Both the position numbers and the translations under genes were made by a program. Below, piece after piece: positions 17,027-25,844 of a stretch of DNA of 64,000 nt (positions are counted from its first letter, which is position 1; the number at the start of each line of letters is the position of its first letter). The notes under the pieces are model-generated. The model saw only the letters and a program-made list of their open reading frames with translations, was not told the origin of the DNA and ran no database searches. This stretch comes from Rhizorhabdus dicambivorans (GTDB taxonomy: Bacteria > Pseudomonadota > Alphaproteobacteria > Sphingomonadales > Sphingomonadaceae): the NCBI RefSeq assembly GCF_002355275.1, contig NZ_CP023450.1:99627-163626 (forward strand), written 5' to 3'.

Positions 17027-18561
17027 AGCCCGGGATCATCGAGGACGCCGAAGTAGAGCCTGTCGCGACGACGCTGCGGGCACACCGCCTCGGCCTGTCG
17101 GCTGCCGGAGGTGATCTGATCGCGGTCATGCGCCAAGACTGTCCCGTCTGCCGCTCGGAAGGTCTCGCGTCGCGCGCGCAGGTCGCGCTGCACGCCGGCG
17201 GGCGGGAAATCGTCGTCTCGCTGCTGCACAGTTCCGCGGAGGCTCCAGCGCCCGGCGAGATCGGCCTGTCCGAATCCGCATGGCGGCTGCTCGGCGTCAG
17301 CGAGGGCGATCCGGTCGAGATCGCGCACGCCCAGCCTCTCGCCTCGCTCGCCGAAGTGCGTCGGCGCATCTATGGCAATCGTCTCAGTGAAGGGGCTTTT
17401 TCAGCGATCATGACCGACATCGCCGAGCGACGCTATAGCGATGTCCATCTCTCGGCGTTCATCACGGCATGCTCAGCGGTCCCGCTCGATACGGACGAAA
17501 CGATCAGCCTGACCAGGGCGATGGTCGATGTCGGCGAGCGATTGCAGTGGTCCGGAGCGGTCATCGTCGACAAGCATAGCGTCGGTGGATTGCCGGGCAA
17601 TCGCACCACGCCGATCATCGTCTCGATCATGGCCGCGGAGGGCCTGATCATGCCCAAGACATCGTCGCGGGCGATCACCTCGCCGGCCGGCACGGCGGAC
17701 ACGATGGAGGTGCTTGCACCTGTCGACCTCGACGTTTCCGCCATCCGCAAGGTGGTCGAGCGCGAAGGCGGCTGCATCGCCTGGGGCGGCGCCGTCAATC
17801 TCAGCCCGGCCGACGATGTGATCATCGGCGTTGAACGAGTGCTCGATATCGATGCCGTAGGGCAGATGGTCGCCTCGGTGCTGTCCAAGAAAATCGCGGC
17901 CGGTGCGACCCATCTGGTCATCGATATCCCGGTCGGGCCGACCGCCAAGGTACGCGGAACCGATGCCGCCGATACGCTCGAGCGCGCGCTGAGCTCGGTC
18001 GCCCAAGCCTTCGGGCTTCGCACGCGCGTGATGCGCGGCCCCGGCGCGGAGCCGATCGGACGGGGCATCGGCCCGGCGCTCGAGGCGCAGGATATCCTTG
18101 CCGTCCTCCAGGGGCAGCCGGGCGCCGAGGATCTCGCCCACCGGGCCTGCGAGCTGGCGGGAGGACTGCTTGAGCTCGCTGACGCGGCCCCGGCCGGCGA
18201 AGGCTATGCGCGTGCGCGGGCGTGTCTCGAAAGCGGCGGGGCCTGGGCCAAGTTCCAACGTATCTGCGAAGCGCAGGGCGGCATGCGGGCTCCACCGGTC
18301 GCCCGGTTTCAGCAGGATATGATCGCTCCCTATAGCGGCCGCCTGGTGAGTATCGACAATCGCAAGCTCGCGACGGTCGCGAAGCTCGCCGGCGCGCCGG
18401 TGGCCAAGGCCGCTGGCGTCGCACTGCAGTGTCGGCTGAACCAGATGGTGGATGCCGGGGCTCCCTTGTGTAGCATTCATGCCGAGAGCCCGGGCGAGCT
18501 CGACTATGCGGCGGCCTATGCCGTGAGCGACGGGCCGATCTTCGGGATTGAAGCGCTATGA
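17023..18561 (+). CDS. AMP/thymidine phosphorylase family protein
   Basis: 512 residues from a GTG at 17023 that overlaps the previous stop (GTGA). About 70 residues longer than ordinary DeoA, like the archaeal AMP-phosphorylase type, which has an extra N-terminal domain. Core motifs: DKHSVGGLPGNRTTPIIVSI (phosphate loop, about residue 187), TSSRAITSPAGTADTMEVL and the C-terminal pyrimidine phosphorylase domain. It would release a base and leave ribose-1-phosphate or ribose-1,5-bisphosphate, depending on whether nucleosides or AMP are used. Coupling to a PRPP synthetase favours a nucleotide-salvage role. Confidence 0.85.
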   Translation: MKPGIIEDAEVEPVATTLRAHRLGLSAAGGDLIAVMRQDCPVCRSEGLASRAQVALHAGGREIVVSLLHSSAEAPAPGEIGLSESAWRLLGVSEGDPVEIAHAQPLASLAEVRRRIYGNRLSEGAFSAIMTDIAERRYSDVHLSAFITACSAVPLDTDETISLTRAMVDVGERLQWSGAVIVDKHSVGGLPGNRTTPIIVSIMAAEGLIMPKTSSRAITSPAGTADTMEVLAPVDLDVSAIRKVVEREGGCIAWGGAVNLSPADDVIIGVERVLDIDAVGQMVASVLSKKIAAGATHLVIDIPVGPTAKVRGTDAADTLERALSSVAQAFGLRTRVMRGPGAEPIGRGIGPALEAQDILAVLQGQPGAEDLAHRACELAGGLLELADAAPAGEGYARARACLESGGAWAKFQRICEAQGGMRAPPVARFQQDMIAPYSGRLVSIDNRKLATVAKLAGAPVAKAAGVALQCRLNQMVDAGAPLCSIHAESPGELDYAAAYAVSDGPIFGIEAL

Positions 18562-19466
18562 ACCGTCCCGTCCTGTTCGCGCTGCCTGGCAGCGAGGCCC
18601 TGGCACAGCCGCTATCCGCCGCGCTCGATGCAGAGGTCGGCACGATCGAGCATCGTCAGTTTCCTGACGGGGAAACCTATCTCAGGGTCGGAAACGACGT
18701 CAGCGACCGCGAGGTCATCCTGCTGTCCAGTCTCGATCATCCGGACGCCAAGCTGTTGCCGCTGCTGTTCGCAGCCGACACCGCGCGCGATCTTGGCGCT
18801 CGCAGGATCGGGCTCGTCGCCCCTTACCTCGCTTACATGCGCCAGGACATACGCTTCCATGCCGGCGAGGCGGTGACGTCGCGAACCTTTGCTGCGATCC
18901 TGTCTCGCCATCTCGACTGGCTGGTGACGGTCGATCCGCATCTCCATCGCTACCATGAATTGTCGGAAATCTACCGCATCCCAACCCAGGTTGTTCATGC
19001 CGCGCCGTTTTTGGCCTCGTGGATCAAGCGCAATGTCGCTCGCCCGCTGATCATCGGTCCGGACCTGGAAAGCGAACAGTGGGTCTCGCAGGTGGCGGCC
19101 GATGCCGATGCTCCGTTTCTCGTGTGCGAGAAAATCCGATCCGGCGACCGTCACGTCACCATCTCGATTCCGAATGCCCCAGCGTTTCTCGATCGCCAGC
19201 CGGTGCTGGTCGACGATATCGCCTCATCCGGTCGGACCCTCACCGAGGCGGCGCGCCAACTGGTCGGCATGGGGTTCGCGCGACCGGATTGCGTGGTCGT
19301 GCATCCGCTTTTTGCCGGCGATGCAGCGCAGGTTCTGGGTGGGCTTGTCGAAAGGATCGTCAGCACGAACGCGGTTGCACATGCGTCGAATGATATAGAC
19401 GTCATGCCAGCGATCGCGGAGGCCGTTCGCCACCGGATTGAATGGCGTGCTGCGCGTCAGTTCTAA
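18558..19466 (+). CDS. Ribose-phosphate pyrophosphokinase (PRPP synthetase)
   Basis: 302 residues, starting at ATGA overlap with the phosphorylase stop. Family features: the FPDGETYLRVGNDVSDREVILL N-terminus, the catalytic-loop and flag region RQDIRFHAGEAVTSRTFA, and the PRPP-binding loop VLVDDIASSGRTLTEA. It would turn ribose-5-phosphate and ATP into PRPP. It is shorter than housekeeping Prs (about 310-320) and diverged, so it is likely a specialised second copy serving the phosphorylase. Confidence 0.88.
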   Translation: MNRPVLFALPGSEALAQPLSAALDAEVGTIEHRQFPDGETYLRVGNDVSDREVILLSSLDHPDAKLLPLLFAADTARDLGARRIGLVAPYLAYMRQDIRFHAGEAVTSRTFAAILSRHLDWLVTVDPHLHRYHELSEIYRIPTQVVHAAPFLASWIKRNVARPLIIGPDLESEQWVSQVAADADAPFLVCEKIRSGDRHVTISIPNAPAFLDRQPVLVDDIASSGRTLTEAARQLVGMGFARPDCVVVHPLFAGDAAQVLGGLVERIVSTNAVAHASNDIDVMPAIAEAVRHRIEWRAARQF

Positions 19467-19588
19467 GACGGAAATGAACGCCCGGCAAACGCTGTGCGCG
19501 TCCTCATCCATTGACCCTAAACGAGTCCGAACCAATCTCCTGAGATCTCCCTTTCGGAGAAAATCGCGGCAGGGAAGGAGGATATGTC

Positions 19589-19847
19589 GTGTCGCACACA
19601 CGCTCGTTCATCGATCCCCTCGACGTTGCTGGGCACCTGAAGCTTGAGCCCGAAGTAAAGCGCGCCACCCTGCTATCCTGGGCGTCCGATCGCGCAGCCG
19701 TCAAGGGCCAACCCGCCCCCTCGCCCGCCGGGCGCCAGTAACCCGCTGCCGGTCGACGATGTGATGGAAGCGTAGCGATGGCTCGATCGCGCCGAGGGCG
19801 GCGCGGGCAACTCGCATGCATCGTCCGGAGCAGAGACCCGGCAATGA
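19589..19847 (+). pseudogene. Broken small protein gene (frameshift and internal stop)
   Basis: A GTG at 19589 with a strong ribosome site (GGAAGGAGG) opens MSHTRSFIDPLDVAGHLKLE..., which stops at 19739-19741. In the next frame the text goes on as NPLPVDDVMEA, a stop, then RWLDRAEGGA, which I recognise as the usual C-terminal pattern of a short hypothetical protein (VDDVMEALRWLDRA). So a frameshift near 19735 and an in-frame TAG have broken it. Function unknown. Confidence 0.5.
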
Positions 19848-19934
19848 GCCGCAGCGACCGCGGCATTGGTGTGAGCGGAGTAGCCGAACCCTCACAGTTT
19901 CGCTGTCCTTCGCCGTTTTGCCTCGCCAAATTTT

Positions 19935-19965
19935 TACTCTTGACCTGGGACCATAGTCCAACGTG
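19935..19965 (+). promoter_or_regulatory. MerR-type operator/promoter before the truncated fixJ
   Basis: TTGACC at 19940-19945, then 19 bp containing the imperfect dyad TGGGACCATAGTCCA, then GCAGAG in the -10 position. A -35 to -10 gap of 19 bp filled by a dyad is the hallmark of MerR-controlled promoters. It matches the operator before the merR gene at 62070-62100 in layout and in much of its sequence. Confidence 0.55.
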
Positions 19966-20027
19966 CAGAGAAGTATCCCTTGAAGCGCTGCCCTCGCGGC
20001 ACTGCGTATTGATCGATCTCGGGGGCT

Positions 20028-20132
20028 ATGGGGAACAAGCGCGTCGTGCATATCGTCGATGACGAAGAGACAATACGAAAAGCACTAAGTTTCACGTTGC
20101 GGACCGCAGGGTTTGCCGTAGAAGCCTACGCT
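20028..20132 (+). pseudogene. fixJ-like response regulator, cut off by IS21 copy 1
   Basis: Thirty-five codons of a receiver domain (MGNKRVVHIVDDEETIRKALSF...), close to the N-terminus of the intact FixJ at 37728-38348, then broken exactly at the IS end (20133). The rest of the gene is not on the far side of the IS. It would have followed the nuclease-phosphorylase-PRPP operon. Confidence 0.7.
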
Positions 20133-20295
20133 TGTCAACGCCGGGATAAAAACGGGCCAGGCACCGGTTTAAAATGGGGCCAGTTGGTTTGAACAAAAAG
20201 CCCCAAGGTTGAGGCTGGGCAGCATCGGCAGCGGGGAAGCGGCTGGAGCGGAGCGGAAGCCGATTTCCCGCTGCCGATGGCCGCCCGTTCTTAGG

Positions 20296-21111
20296 TCATT
20301 TATCCTCCCCCTTGTCCTTCTGGCGCTTGCGGCTGCTGGCGAGACGGAAGCTGTCACCATTCATCTCGAGAATGTGGACGTGGTGTGTCAGCCGGTCGAG
20401 CAGGGCGCCGGTCAGGCGTTCGGAGCCGAACACCGATGTCCATTCATCGAAGGGCAGATTGCTGGTGATCAGCGTGCTGCCGCGTTCATAGCGCTGGCTG
20501 AGTACCTCGAACAGCAACTCGCCGCCCACGGCGGTGAATGGTACATATCCCAACTCGTCGAGGATCAGCAGCTTTACAGATGCCAGATGCTTTTGCAGGC
20601 TGCGCAAGCGACGCTCGTCGCGAGCCTCCATCAGGTCATGGACCAACGCCGCGGCCGTTGTGAAGGCCACGCTGTGCCCTTTCTGGCACGCAGCCAGTCC
20701 TAGCGCGAGGGCGGTGTGGGTCTTACCGGTGCCGCTGGGGCCCAGCGCAATGACATTACGCCGCCGCTCGATCCATTCACCGCGCGCCAGTTCCAGAACC
20801 AAGGCCTTGTTCAGTGATGGCTGGGCTGCAAAGTCGAAGGTGTCAAAGCTCTTGGTGTGCGGGAAGCGAGCCATGCGGATACGGCGCTCCACCATCCGGC
20901 GCTCGCGATCAATCCGTTCAAGTTCGCACAGGCGCAGCAGATAGCGGGGGTAATCGGCCCGATCCTGCGCGGCCTCGAAGGCGACCTTCTCATACTCGCG
21001 CACAAAGGTGGGCAGCTTGAGCGCTTTGAGATGGTTGGCCAGTAGTACAGCGGGCGGCACGCTGGTGGGTTCGGCCTCGATGGCTGGCAGCGGCATCATG
21101 GGATCACTCAT
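20296..21111 (-). CDS. istB: IS21 helper ATPase IstB (copy 1)
   Basis: 271 residues from ATG 21109-21111 (MSDPMMPLPAIEAEP), overlapping the istA stop. AAA+ ATPase of the DnaC/IstB type: Walker A GPSGTGKTHTALALGLA and Walker B LLILDELGYVPF. It binds target DNA and regulates the IstA transposase. The longer open frame upstream lies inside istA and is rejected. Confidence 0.93.
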   Translation of the reverse strand: MSDPMMPLPAIEAEPTSVPPAVLLANHLKALKLPTFVREYEKVAFEAAQDRADYPRYLLRLCELERIDRERRMVERRIRMARFPHTKSFDTFDFAAQPSLNKALVLELARGEWIERRRNVIALGPSGTGKTHTALALGLAACQKGHSVAFTTAAALVHDLMEARDERRLRSLQKHLASVKLLILDELGYVPFTAVGGELLFEVLSQRYERGSTLITSNLPFDEWTSVFGSERLTGALLDRLTHHVHILEMNGDSFRLASSRKRQKDKGEDK

Positions 21112-22628
21112 GCTGCCACTCCCGTCGCTGGAGTGCCTGCCTGCGAGAGCAGGCCCATGTAGGTGCGCGGATCGGTACGCCCGACATTCGCGCGCGGCAA
21201 ATGCGGGTAAAATTGCAGATCGAGGCGCGGCACACGCTGTTCGAGGCGGGCCAGCGCGATCATCTTGATCGCATCGAAGCTGATTGCCCCCATCTCCAGC
21301 GCGCGGGCCACTGCCCATTCCACCAGGGACTGCTCGAAGCGTTCGCATAGCCGCAGCACCTGGATGAACTCGCGCCGTCCCTCTTTGCCGCTGCGCGCCT
21401 CCATCAGTCGTCGGATGCGATGCATCGGTTCAGCCAGCACCCAGCCATCGAGCGGCGCTGCCTGATCAAGCGCGCGGGGTTTCTGTTCTAACAGCGCCAG
21501 ATAGTGCAGCGGGTTGGCAATGAAGTCCTCCCGCTCATAGCTGCGCGGATGCACTGCGATCAGCTCCCCGCCACAGATGATCGCAACCCGATCGACATAG
21601 CCTTTGATTACGACCTCCTGGTGGGCATAGGCCGTCGGCACCGAATAATCATTGGTACGATAGCGCACCAGCGACATCGACGAGGCCCGCCCCGTCACCA
21701 TATGGCAGGGATCGAACGGCACCGCCGGTAGCGGCATAAAGGCCGCCAGATCAGCCACCAGCCTGTCACCGATGCTGCGCTCATGCCCGCGCAAGATGGC
21801 CTGTCGTCGCTCCATGCATTGTTCGACAAAGCGCGCGTTCAGCGCATCAAAGCTGGGCGCCTCTGGCCTCGGCACCATGAAGTGGCGCCGGGAATAACCG
21901 ACCAGCCCCTCGACCTTGCCCTTGTCGTTACCCTTGCCGGGGCGCCCGAATTTGTCTTCGAACAGGTAATGGCTCTGGAGGGTCGAGAACATCCGGCTGC
22001 GCTCGCGCTTCCCGTCGCCCAGGATCTGCGCCACTGCCAGCTTGGTGTTGTCATACAGGATCGACTGCGGGATGCCGCCGAAGAAGGCAAAGGCCGCCAC
22101 GTGCCCTTCGCAAAATGCCTCAGCCACCTCGGCAGGATAGGCTTTAACGAACGGCGCATCGCTGTGCGGCAGGTCCATGCAGAAATAGTGGAACCGCACC
22201 AACTTGCCGTCGATGATCCCGTCCGCCTCACCAAAATCCACCTGCGCATGCCCCGGCTTGTGGCTCAATGGTATGAACACCTCGCGGCTGCGCAACTTGG
22301 CGCCCGCCACATAGTCGCGAACAATGGTGATGCCGCCGGTGAAGCCATGTTCATCGCGCAGACGCTCGAAAATACGCGCGGCAGTGTGTCGCTGTTTGAT
22401 GTGAACCTTGCGGTCATCCACCAGGATTTGGTCAATGATGTCGGTAAATCCGGACAGCTTGCGGCTGTAGGTTTGCCCGCTCCGGCCGTGCGCTGCTGGC
22501 TCTGGAAAGCACAGCATCTTGTCGACGGTCTTGCGATTGATCCCAAAATACCGGGCGGCAGCGCGACGGCTCATCCCGTCAATCAGCACGGCGCGGCGGA
22601 CCTTCTGATAAAGCTCCACTCTCTTCAT
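21108..22628 (-). CDS. istA: IS21 transposase IstA (copy 1)
   Basis: 506 residues. An N-terminal helix-turn-helix (MSRRAAARYFGINRKTVDKML) is followed by an rve-type DDE integrase core: HAQVDFGEADG (first Asp), FFGGIPQSILYDNTKLAV (second Asp), and a Glu in NDKGKVEGLVGYSRR. A C-terminal Mu-like beta domain follows. It lies close to the outer end of the element with a good ribosome site (GGAGGTGGAGG upstream). Confidence 0.95.
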   Translation of the reverse strand: MKRVELYQKVRRAVLIDGMSRRAAARYFGINRKTVDKMLCFPEPAAHGRSGQTYSRKLSGFTDIIDQILVDDRKVHIKQRHTAARIFERLRDEHGFTGGITIVRDYVAGAKLRSREVFIPLSHKPGHAQVDFGEADGIIDGKLVRFHYFCMDLPHSDAPFVKAYPAEVAEAFCEGHVAAFAFFGGIPQSILYDNTKLAVAQILGDGKRERSRMFSTLQSHYLFEDKFGRPGKGNDKGKVEGLVGYSRRHFMVPRPEAPSFDALNARFVEQCMERRQAILRGHERSIGDRLVADLAAFMPLPAVPFDPCHMVTGRASSMSLVRYRTNDYSVPTAYAHQEVVIKGYVDRVAIICGGELIAVHPRSYEREDFIANPLHYLALLEQKPRALDQAAPLDGWVLAEPMHRIRRLMEARSGKEGRREFIQVLRLCERFEQSLVEWAVARALEMGAISFDAIKMIALARLEQRVPRLDLQFYPHLPRANVGRTDPRTYMGLLSQAGTPATGVAA

Positions 22629-22862
22629 CCTCCACCTCCGCCCAAAAACGGAGGTCTAGCAGGACTGGCCCCTTTTTAATCCGGTGAGACTGGCCGATCC
22701 GTGGCCCCTTTTATTCCCGGTGTTCTCACCCGTGTTCGAAAGGGGGATTGTCCGTTGGAAATGAACCCAAATAGCTGAGAAGCGCACCTTTCTCCCACGT
22801 TCCAGGCTGTGAGGACTGAAACTTCCACCATGGGCAATCCTGCCCATGGAATGGAGGTAAGA

Positions 22863-23318
22863 ATGCGTTCTCTGTCCGCTTTGAAATCCGTCACGGGAGC
22901 CGCTGCGCTGGCGGTTGCTGCGATTGCAGCCCCCGTGCTGGCCGCGCCGTCCTATCAAGAGGTCGAATGCACCGGCTCCGCCAAGCTGGTGGAGCATTCA
23001 TTCATGGGGAGCAAGGAACAGGGCGGGACCATGCCGCTCCGCTTTACCGCCCGACTGTGGAACACTCGCAATGCCGTGACGATCATGCCGTCCGGCTTCG
23101 CGATTCTGCCTGCTGGCGAATATGCGTTACCGCCGGGTCTGGAGTCGCTGAGCGTCCCGTTCACAGACGATCAGGGCGTCAAGCGGACGCTTCGCTTTGC
23201 AATCACGGATACCGAGTTCAAAGGCTACGCCGTCCTTCGCGAGGTGCAGCCCAATGAGAGCGGCGGTGCAAAAGTCGGCCACGGTAGCGGCGGAATAAAC
23301 CAGCCGCGGGCGGAGTAA
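22863..23318 (+). pseudogene. Exported protein of unknown function, 3' end replaced by an IS
   Basis: ATG at 22863 after a strong ribosome site (GGAGGTAAGA). A signal peptide ends near APVLA-AP (about residue 27), then a soluble domain of about 100 residues with a single Cys (VECTGSAKL). From 23255 the reading frame is inside the next IS21-family element, so the last 20 residues and the stop come from the IS. The native C-terminus is lost. I do not recognise the family. Confidence 0.65.
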
Positions 23319-23376
23319 AATCCGGCCACCTATTTCCTTTCTGCAATGACGGCAGGAGGGACAGGGGATCTACACC

Positions 23377-24873
23377 GTGGAACTATATCTGAAGGTTCGC
23401 CTGGCTGTCTCCGAAGGGATGACGCAGCGCCAGGCAGCAAAGCATTTCAACATATCTCGCGACAGCGTCGCCAAGATGGTGTCGTATTCGATACCGCCCG
23501 GCTATCAGCGGCGATCACCGATCCGGCGGCCGAAGCTGGATGCGTTCGTTTCGACGATCGAGCATTGGCTCGACGAGGATATGAAGGTGCCGCGCAAGCA
23601 GCGGCATACTGCCAAGCGGGTGTTCGACCGGCTGCGCGACGAATGCGGGTTCACCGGCGGCTACACGATCATCAAGGACTACATGCGCGAGCGGGATCAG
23701 CGCCGCCGGGAGGTGTTCGTGCCGCTGTCGCATCCTCCCGGCCATGCGCAGGCCGACTTTGGCGAGGCGACTGTGGTGATCGGCGGCGTCGAGCAGAAGG
23801 CGCGCTTCTTCGTGCTCGATCTTCCGCATAGCGACGGCTGCTACGTGCGGGCCTATCCGGCGGCGGTGGCCGAGGCCTGGGTCGACGGCCACATCCATGC
23901 GTTTGCCTTCTTCGGAGGCGTGCCGCAGTCGATCGTATACGACAACGACCGTTGCCTTGTGGCGAAGATCCTGCCCGACGGCACGCGCAAGCGGGCAGCG
24001 CTGTTCAGCGGTTTTTTGTCCCACTACCTGATCCGCGATCGCTATGGCCGTCCGGGAAAGGGTAATGACAAGGGGAATGTGGAGGGTCTTGTCGGATATG
24101 CCCGGCGCAACTTTATGGTGCCGATCCCGCAGTTTGCGACATGGGATGCGTTCAACGATTTTCTGGAGGAGCAGTGCCGAAAGCGCCAGCGCGATAAGCT
24201 ACGCGGCGAGAACGAGACGATCGGCGAACGGCTGCAGCGCGATCTTGCCGCCATGCGTCCCTTGCCGGCGTCGCCGTTTGATGCCTGCGACCAGACCAGC
24301 GCTGTTGTGACAGCCCAATCGCTGGTGCGCTACAAAACGAACGACTATTCCGTGCCGGTTGCCTACGGTCATCAAGACGTCTGGGTCCGGGGCTATGTCG
24401 ATCAGGTGGTGATCGGTTGCCGTGGTGAGATCATCGCCCGCCATCCCCGGAGCTGGGAACGGGAAGACATCGTCTTCGACCCCGTCCATTACCTGCCGCT
24501 GATCGAGCAGAAGATCAATGCGCTGGATCAGGCAGCTCCATTGCAGGGCTGGGATCTGCCGGACGAGTTCGCCACGCTGCGCCGTTTGATGGAAGGCCGC
24601 ATGGCAAAGCATGGCCGGCGGGAATACGTCCAGGTTCTCCGTCTGCTGGAAAGCTTCGAGCTTGCCGACCTGCATGCGGCGGTAAGGCAGGCCCTTCAGC
24701 TCGGCGCGATCGGCTTCGATGCGGTCAAGCATCTGATCCTGTGCCGCGTAGAACGCCGACCGCCGCGATTGGACCTGTCGATCTATCCGTACCTTCCGAG
24801 GGCGACGGTCGAGAAGACCTCGGCGAAGGCGTATATGCGCCTCCTGTCGTCTGATGCGGGAGAGGCGGCATGA
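23377..24873 (+). CDS. istA: IS21 transposase IstA (second element)
   Basis: 498 residues. HTH at GMTQRQAAKHFNISRDSVAKM; DDE core with HAQADFGEATV, FFGGVPQSIVYDNDR and NDKGNVEGLVGYARR. Same plan as the other IstA but different along its whole length. Overlaps istB by 4 bp. The first codon in the frame is a GTG (GTGGAACTATATCTGAAG). Confidence 0.93.
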   Translation: MELYLKVRLAVSEGMTQRQAAKHFNISRDSVAKMVSYSIPPGYQRRSPIRRPKLDAFVSTIEHWLDEDMKVPRKQRHTAKRVFDRLRDECGFTGGYTIIKDYMRERDQRRREVFVPLSHPPGHAQADFGEATVVIGGVEQKARFFVLDLPHSDGCYVRAYPAAVAEAWVDGHIHAFAFFGGVPQSIVYDNDRCLVAKILPDGTRKRAALFSGFLSHYLIRDRYGRPGKGNDKGNVEGLVGYARRNFMVPIPQFATWDAFNDFLEEQCRKRQRDKLRGENETIGERLQRDLAAMRPLPASPFDACDQTSAVVTAQSLVRYKTNDYSVPVAYGHQDVWVRGYVDQVVIGCRGEIIARHPRSWEREDIVFDPVHYLPLIEQKINALDQAAPLQGWDLPDEFATLRRLMEGRMAKHGRREYVQVLRLLESFELADLHAAVRQALQLGAIGFDAVKHLILCRVERRPPRLDLSIYPYLPRATVEKTSAKAYMRLLSSDAGEAA

Positions 24874-25628
24874 GCACCGAAGCACCTGACATCCTGCTCG
24901 CCCACTATCTCAAGACCCTCAAGCTGCCGACCTTCCAGCGCGAGCACCAAAAGCTGGCCCGACTCTGCGCAACCGAGGACGTCGATCACGTCGGCTACCT
25001 CTTCCGGCTTGCCGAGCGGGAGATGATCGAGCGCGATCGCCGCAAGGTCGAACGGCGGATCAAGGCGGCCAAATTCCCGGTCGTCAAAAGCCTCGACAGC
25101 TTCGACTTTGCCGCCATCCCCAAGCTCAACAAGATACAGGTGCTGGAACTGGCCAGATGTGAATGGATCGAGCGCCGCGAGAACGTCATCGCTCTCGGTC
25201 CCAGCGGCACGGGCAAGACGCATGTCGCGCTCGGCCTCGGCCTGGTCGCCTGCCAGAAAGGCTTATCCGTCGGCTTCACCACGGCGGCGGCCCTGGTCAG
25301 CGAGATGATGGAGGCTCGAGACGAGCGGCGTCTGCTCCGCTTCCAGAAGCAGATGGCCGCCTACAAGCTGCTGATCATCGACGAACTGGGCTTCGTGCCG
25401 CTCTCCAAGACCGGTGCGGAATTGCTGTTCGAGCTGATCTCCCAGCGTTACGAGCGCGGTGCCACCCTGATCACCAGCAATCTGCCTTTCGATGAATGGA
25501 CCGAAACCTTGGGATCAGAACGACTGACCGGCGCACTGCTCGATCGCATCACCCACCACGTCAACATTCTCGAAATGAACGGCGACAGCTATCGTCTCGC
25601 CCAAAGCCGCGCCCGAAAGGCTGGCTGA
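24870..25628 (+). CDS. istB: IS21 helper ATPase IstB (second element)
   Basis: 252 residues with Walker A GPSGTGKTHVALGLGLV and Walker B LLIIDELGFVPLSKTG, the IstB/DnaC AAA+ plan. ATGA overlap with istA. Confidence 0.93.
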   Translation: MSTEAPDILLAHYLKTLKLPTFQREHQKLARLCATEDVDHVGYLFRLAEREMIERDRRKVERRIKAAKFPVVKSLDSFDFAAIPKLNKIQVLELARCEWIERRENVIALGPSGTGKTHVALGLGLVACQKGLSVGFTTAAALVSEMMEARDERRLLRFQKQMAAYKLLIIDELGFVPLSKTGAELLFELISQRYERGATLITSNLPFDEWTETLGSERLTGALLDRITHHVNILEMNGDSYRLAQSRARKAG

Positions 25629-25798
25629 AACCTTTCAAAAAAATCGCCGCGCCCGGCTGAGACCCCGCTCGGGCTACGCCCTCACGGCGGTCTCAGCCGG
25701 GCGCAAGGGTGGCCGACTTTTGCTCCGCCCGGTGGCCGGAAATTGCTCCGCCGTTGACATTCTTGCGGCATCGATATATTTCGATATGAATGCATTTA

Positions 25799-25822
25799 AT
25801 TCGATATCGATATTAATCGAAT
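25799..25822. promoter_or_regulatory. AT-rich palindrome upstream of the TonB receptor
   Basis: ATTCGAT - 10 bp - ATCGAAT, inside an AT-rich stretch (25770-25825) full of TCGAT units, ending 22 bp before the receptor start. In a GC-rich window such a block stands out and is a likely promoter/operator. A ribosome site (GGGAGAGG) lies between it and the ATG. Confidence 0.45.
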
Positions 25823-25844
25823 AATCGGCACAGGGAGAGGTCGC

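Larger units (their letters stand above)
20133..22728 (-). mobile_element. IS21-family element, copy 1 (2596 bp)
   Basis: Carries istA and istB in the usual order with an ATGA overlap. Ends are TGTCAACGCCGGGATAAAA and, on the other side, TGAGAACACCGGGAATAAAA: imperfect inverted repeats starting TG and ending CA as in IS21. Several internal GGGGCCAGT-type repeats near each end are probable transposase sites. Identical in length and, as far as I read, in sequence to copies 2 and 3. No target duplication is visible, so its flanks have probably been exchanged or deleted. Confidence 0.92.
23255..25759 (+). mobile_element. A second, different IS21-family element (about 2505 bp)
   Basis: Carries its own istA/istB pair, clearly diverged from the 2596-bp copies. 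Ends read TGAGAGCGGCGGTGCAAAAGTCGGCC on the left and, reversed, TGTCAACGGCGGAGCAATTTCCGGCC on the right, with repeated GGCGGAG(C/T)AAAA-TCGGCC units inside both ends. Flanks (CCCAA / TTCTT) show no duplication, so the exact ends or the flanks may have changed since insertion. Confidence 0.85.

Noticed and set aside
20002..20010. CTGCGTATT before the truncated fixJ as a fourth CnrH-type promoter
   Set aside because: The -10-like block matches but at the 12-bp distance the upstream hexamer is AGCGCT, not GAGGGG.
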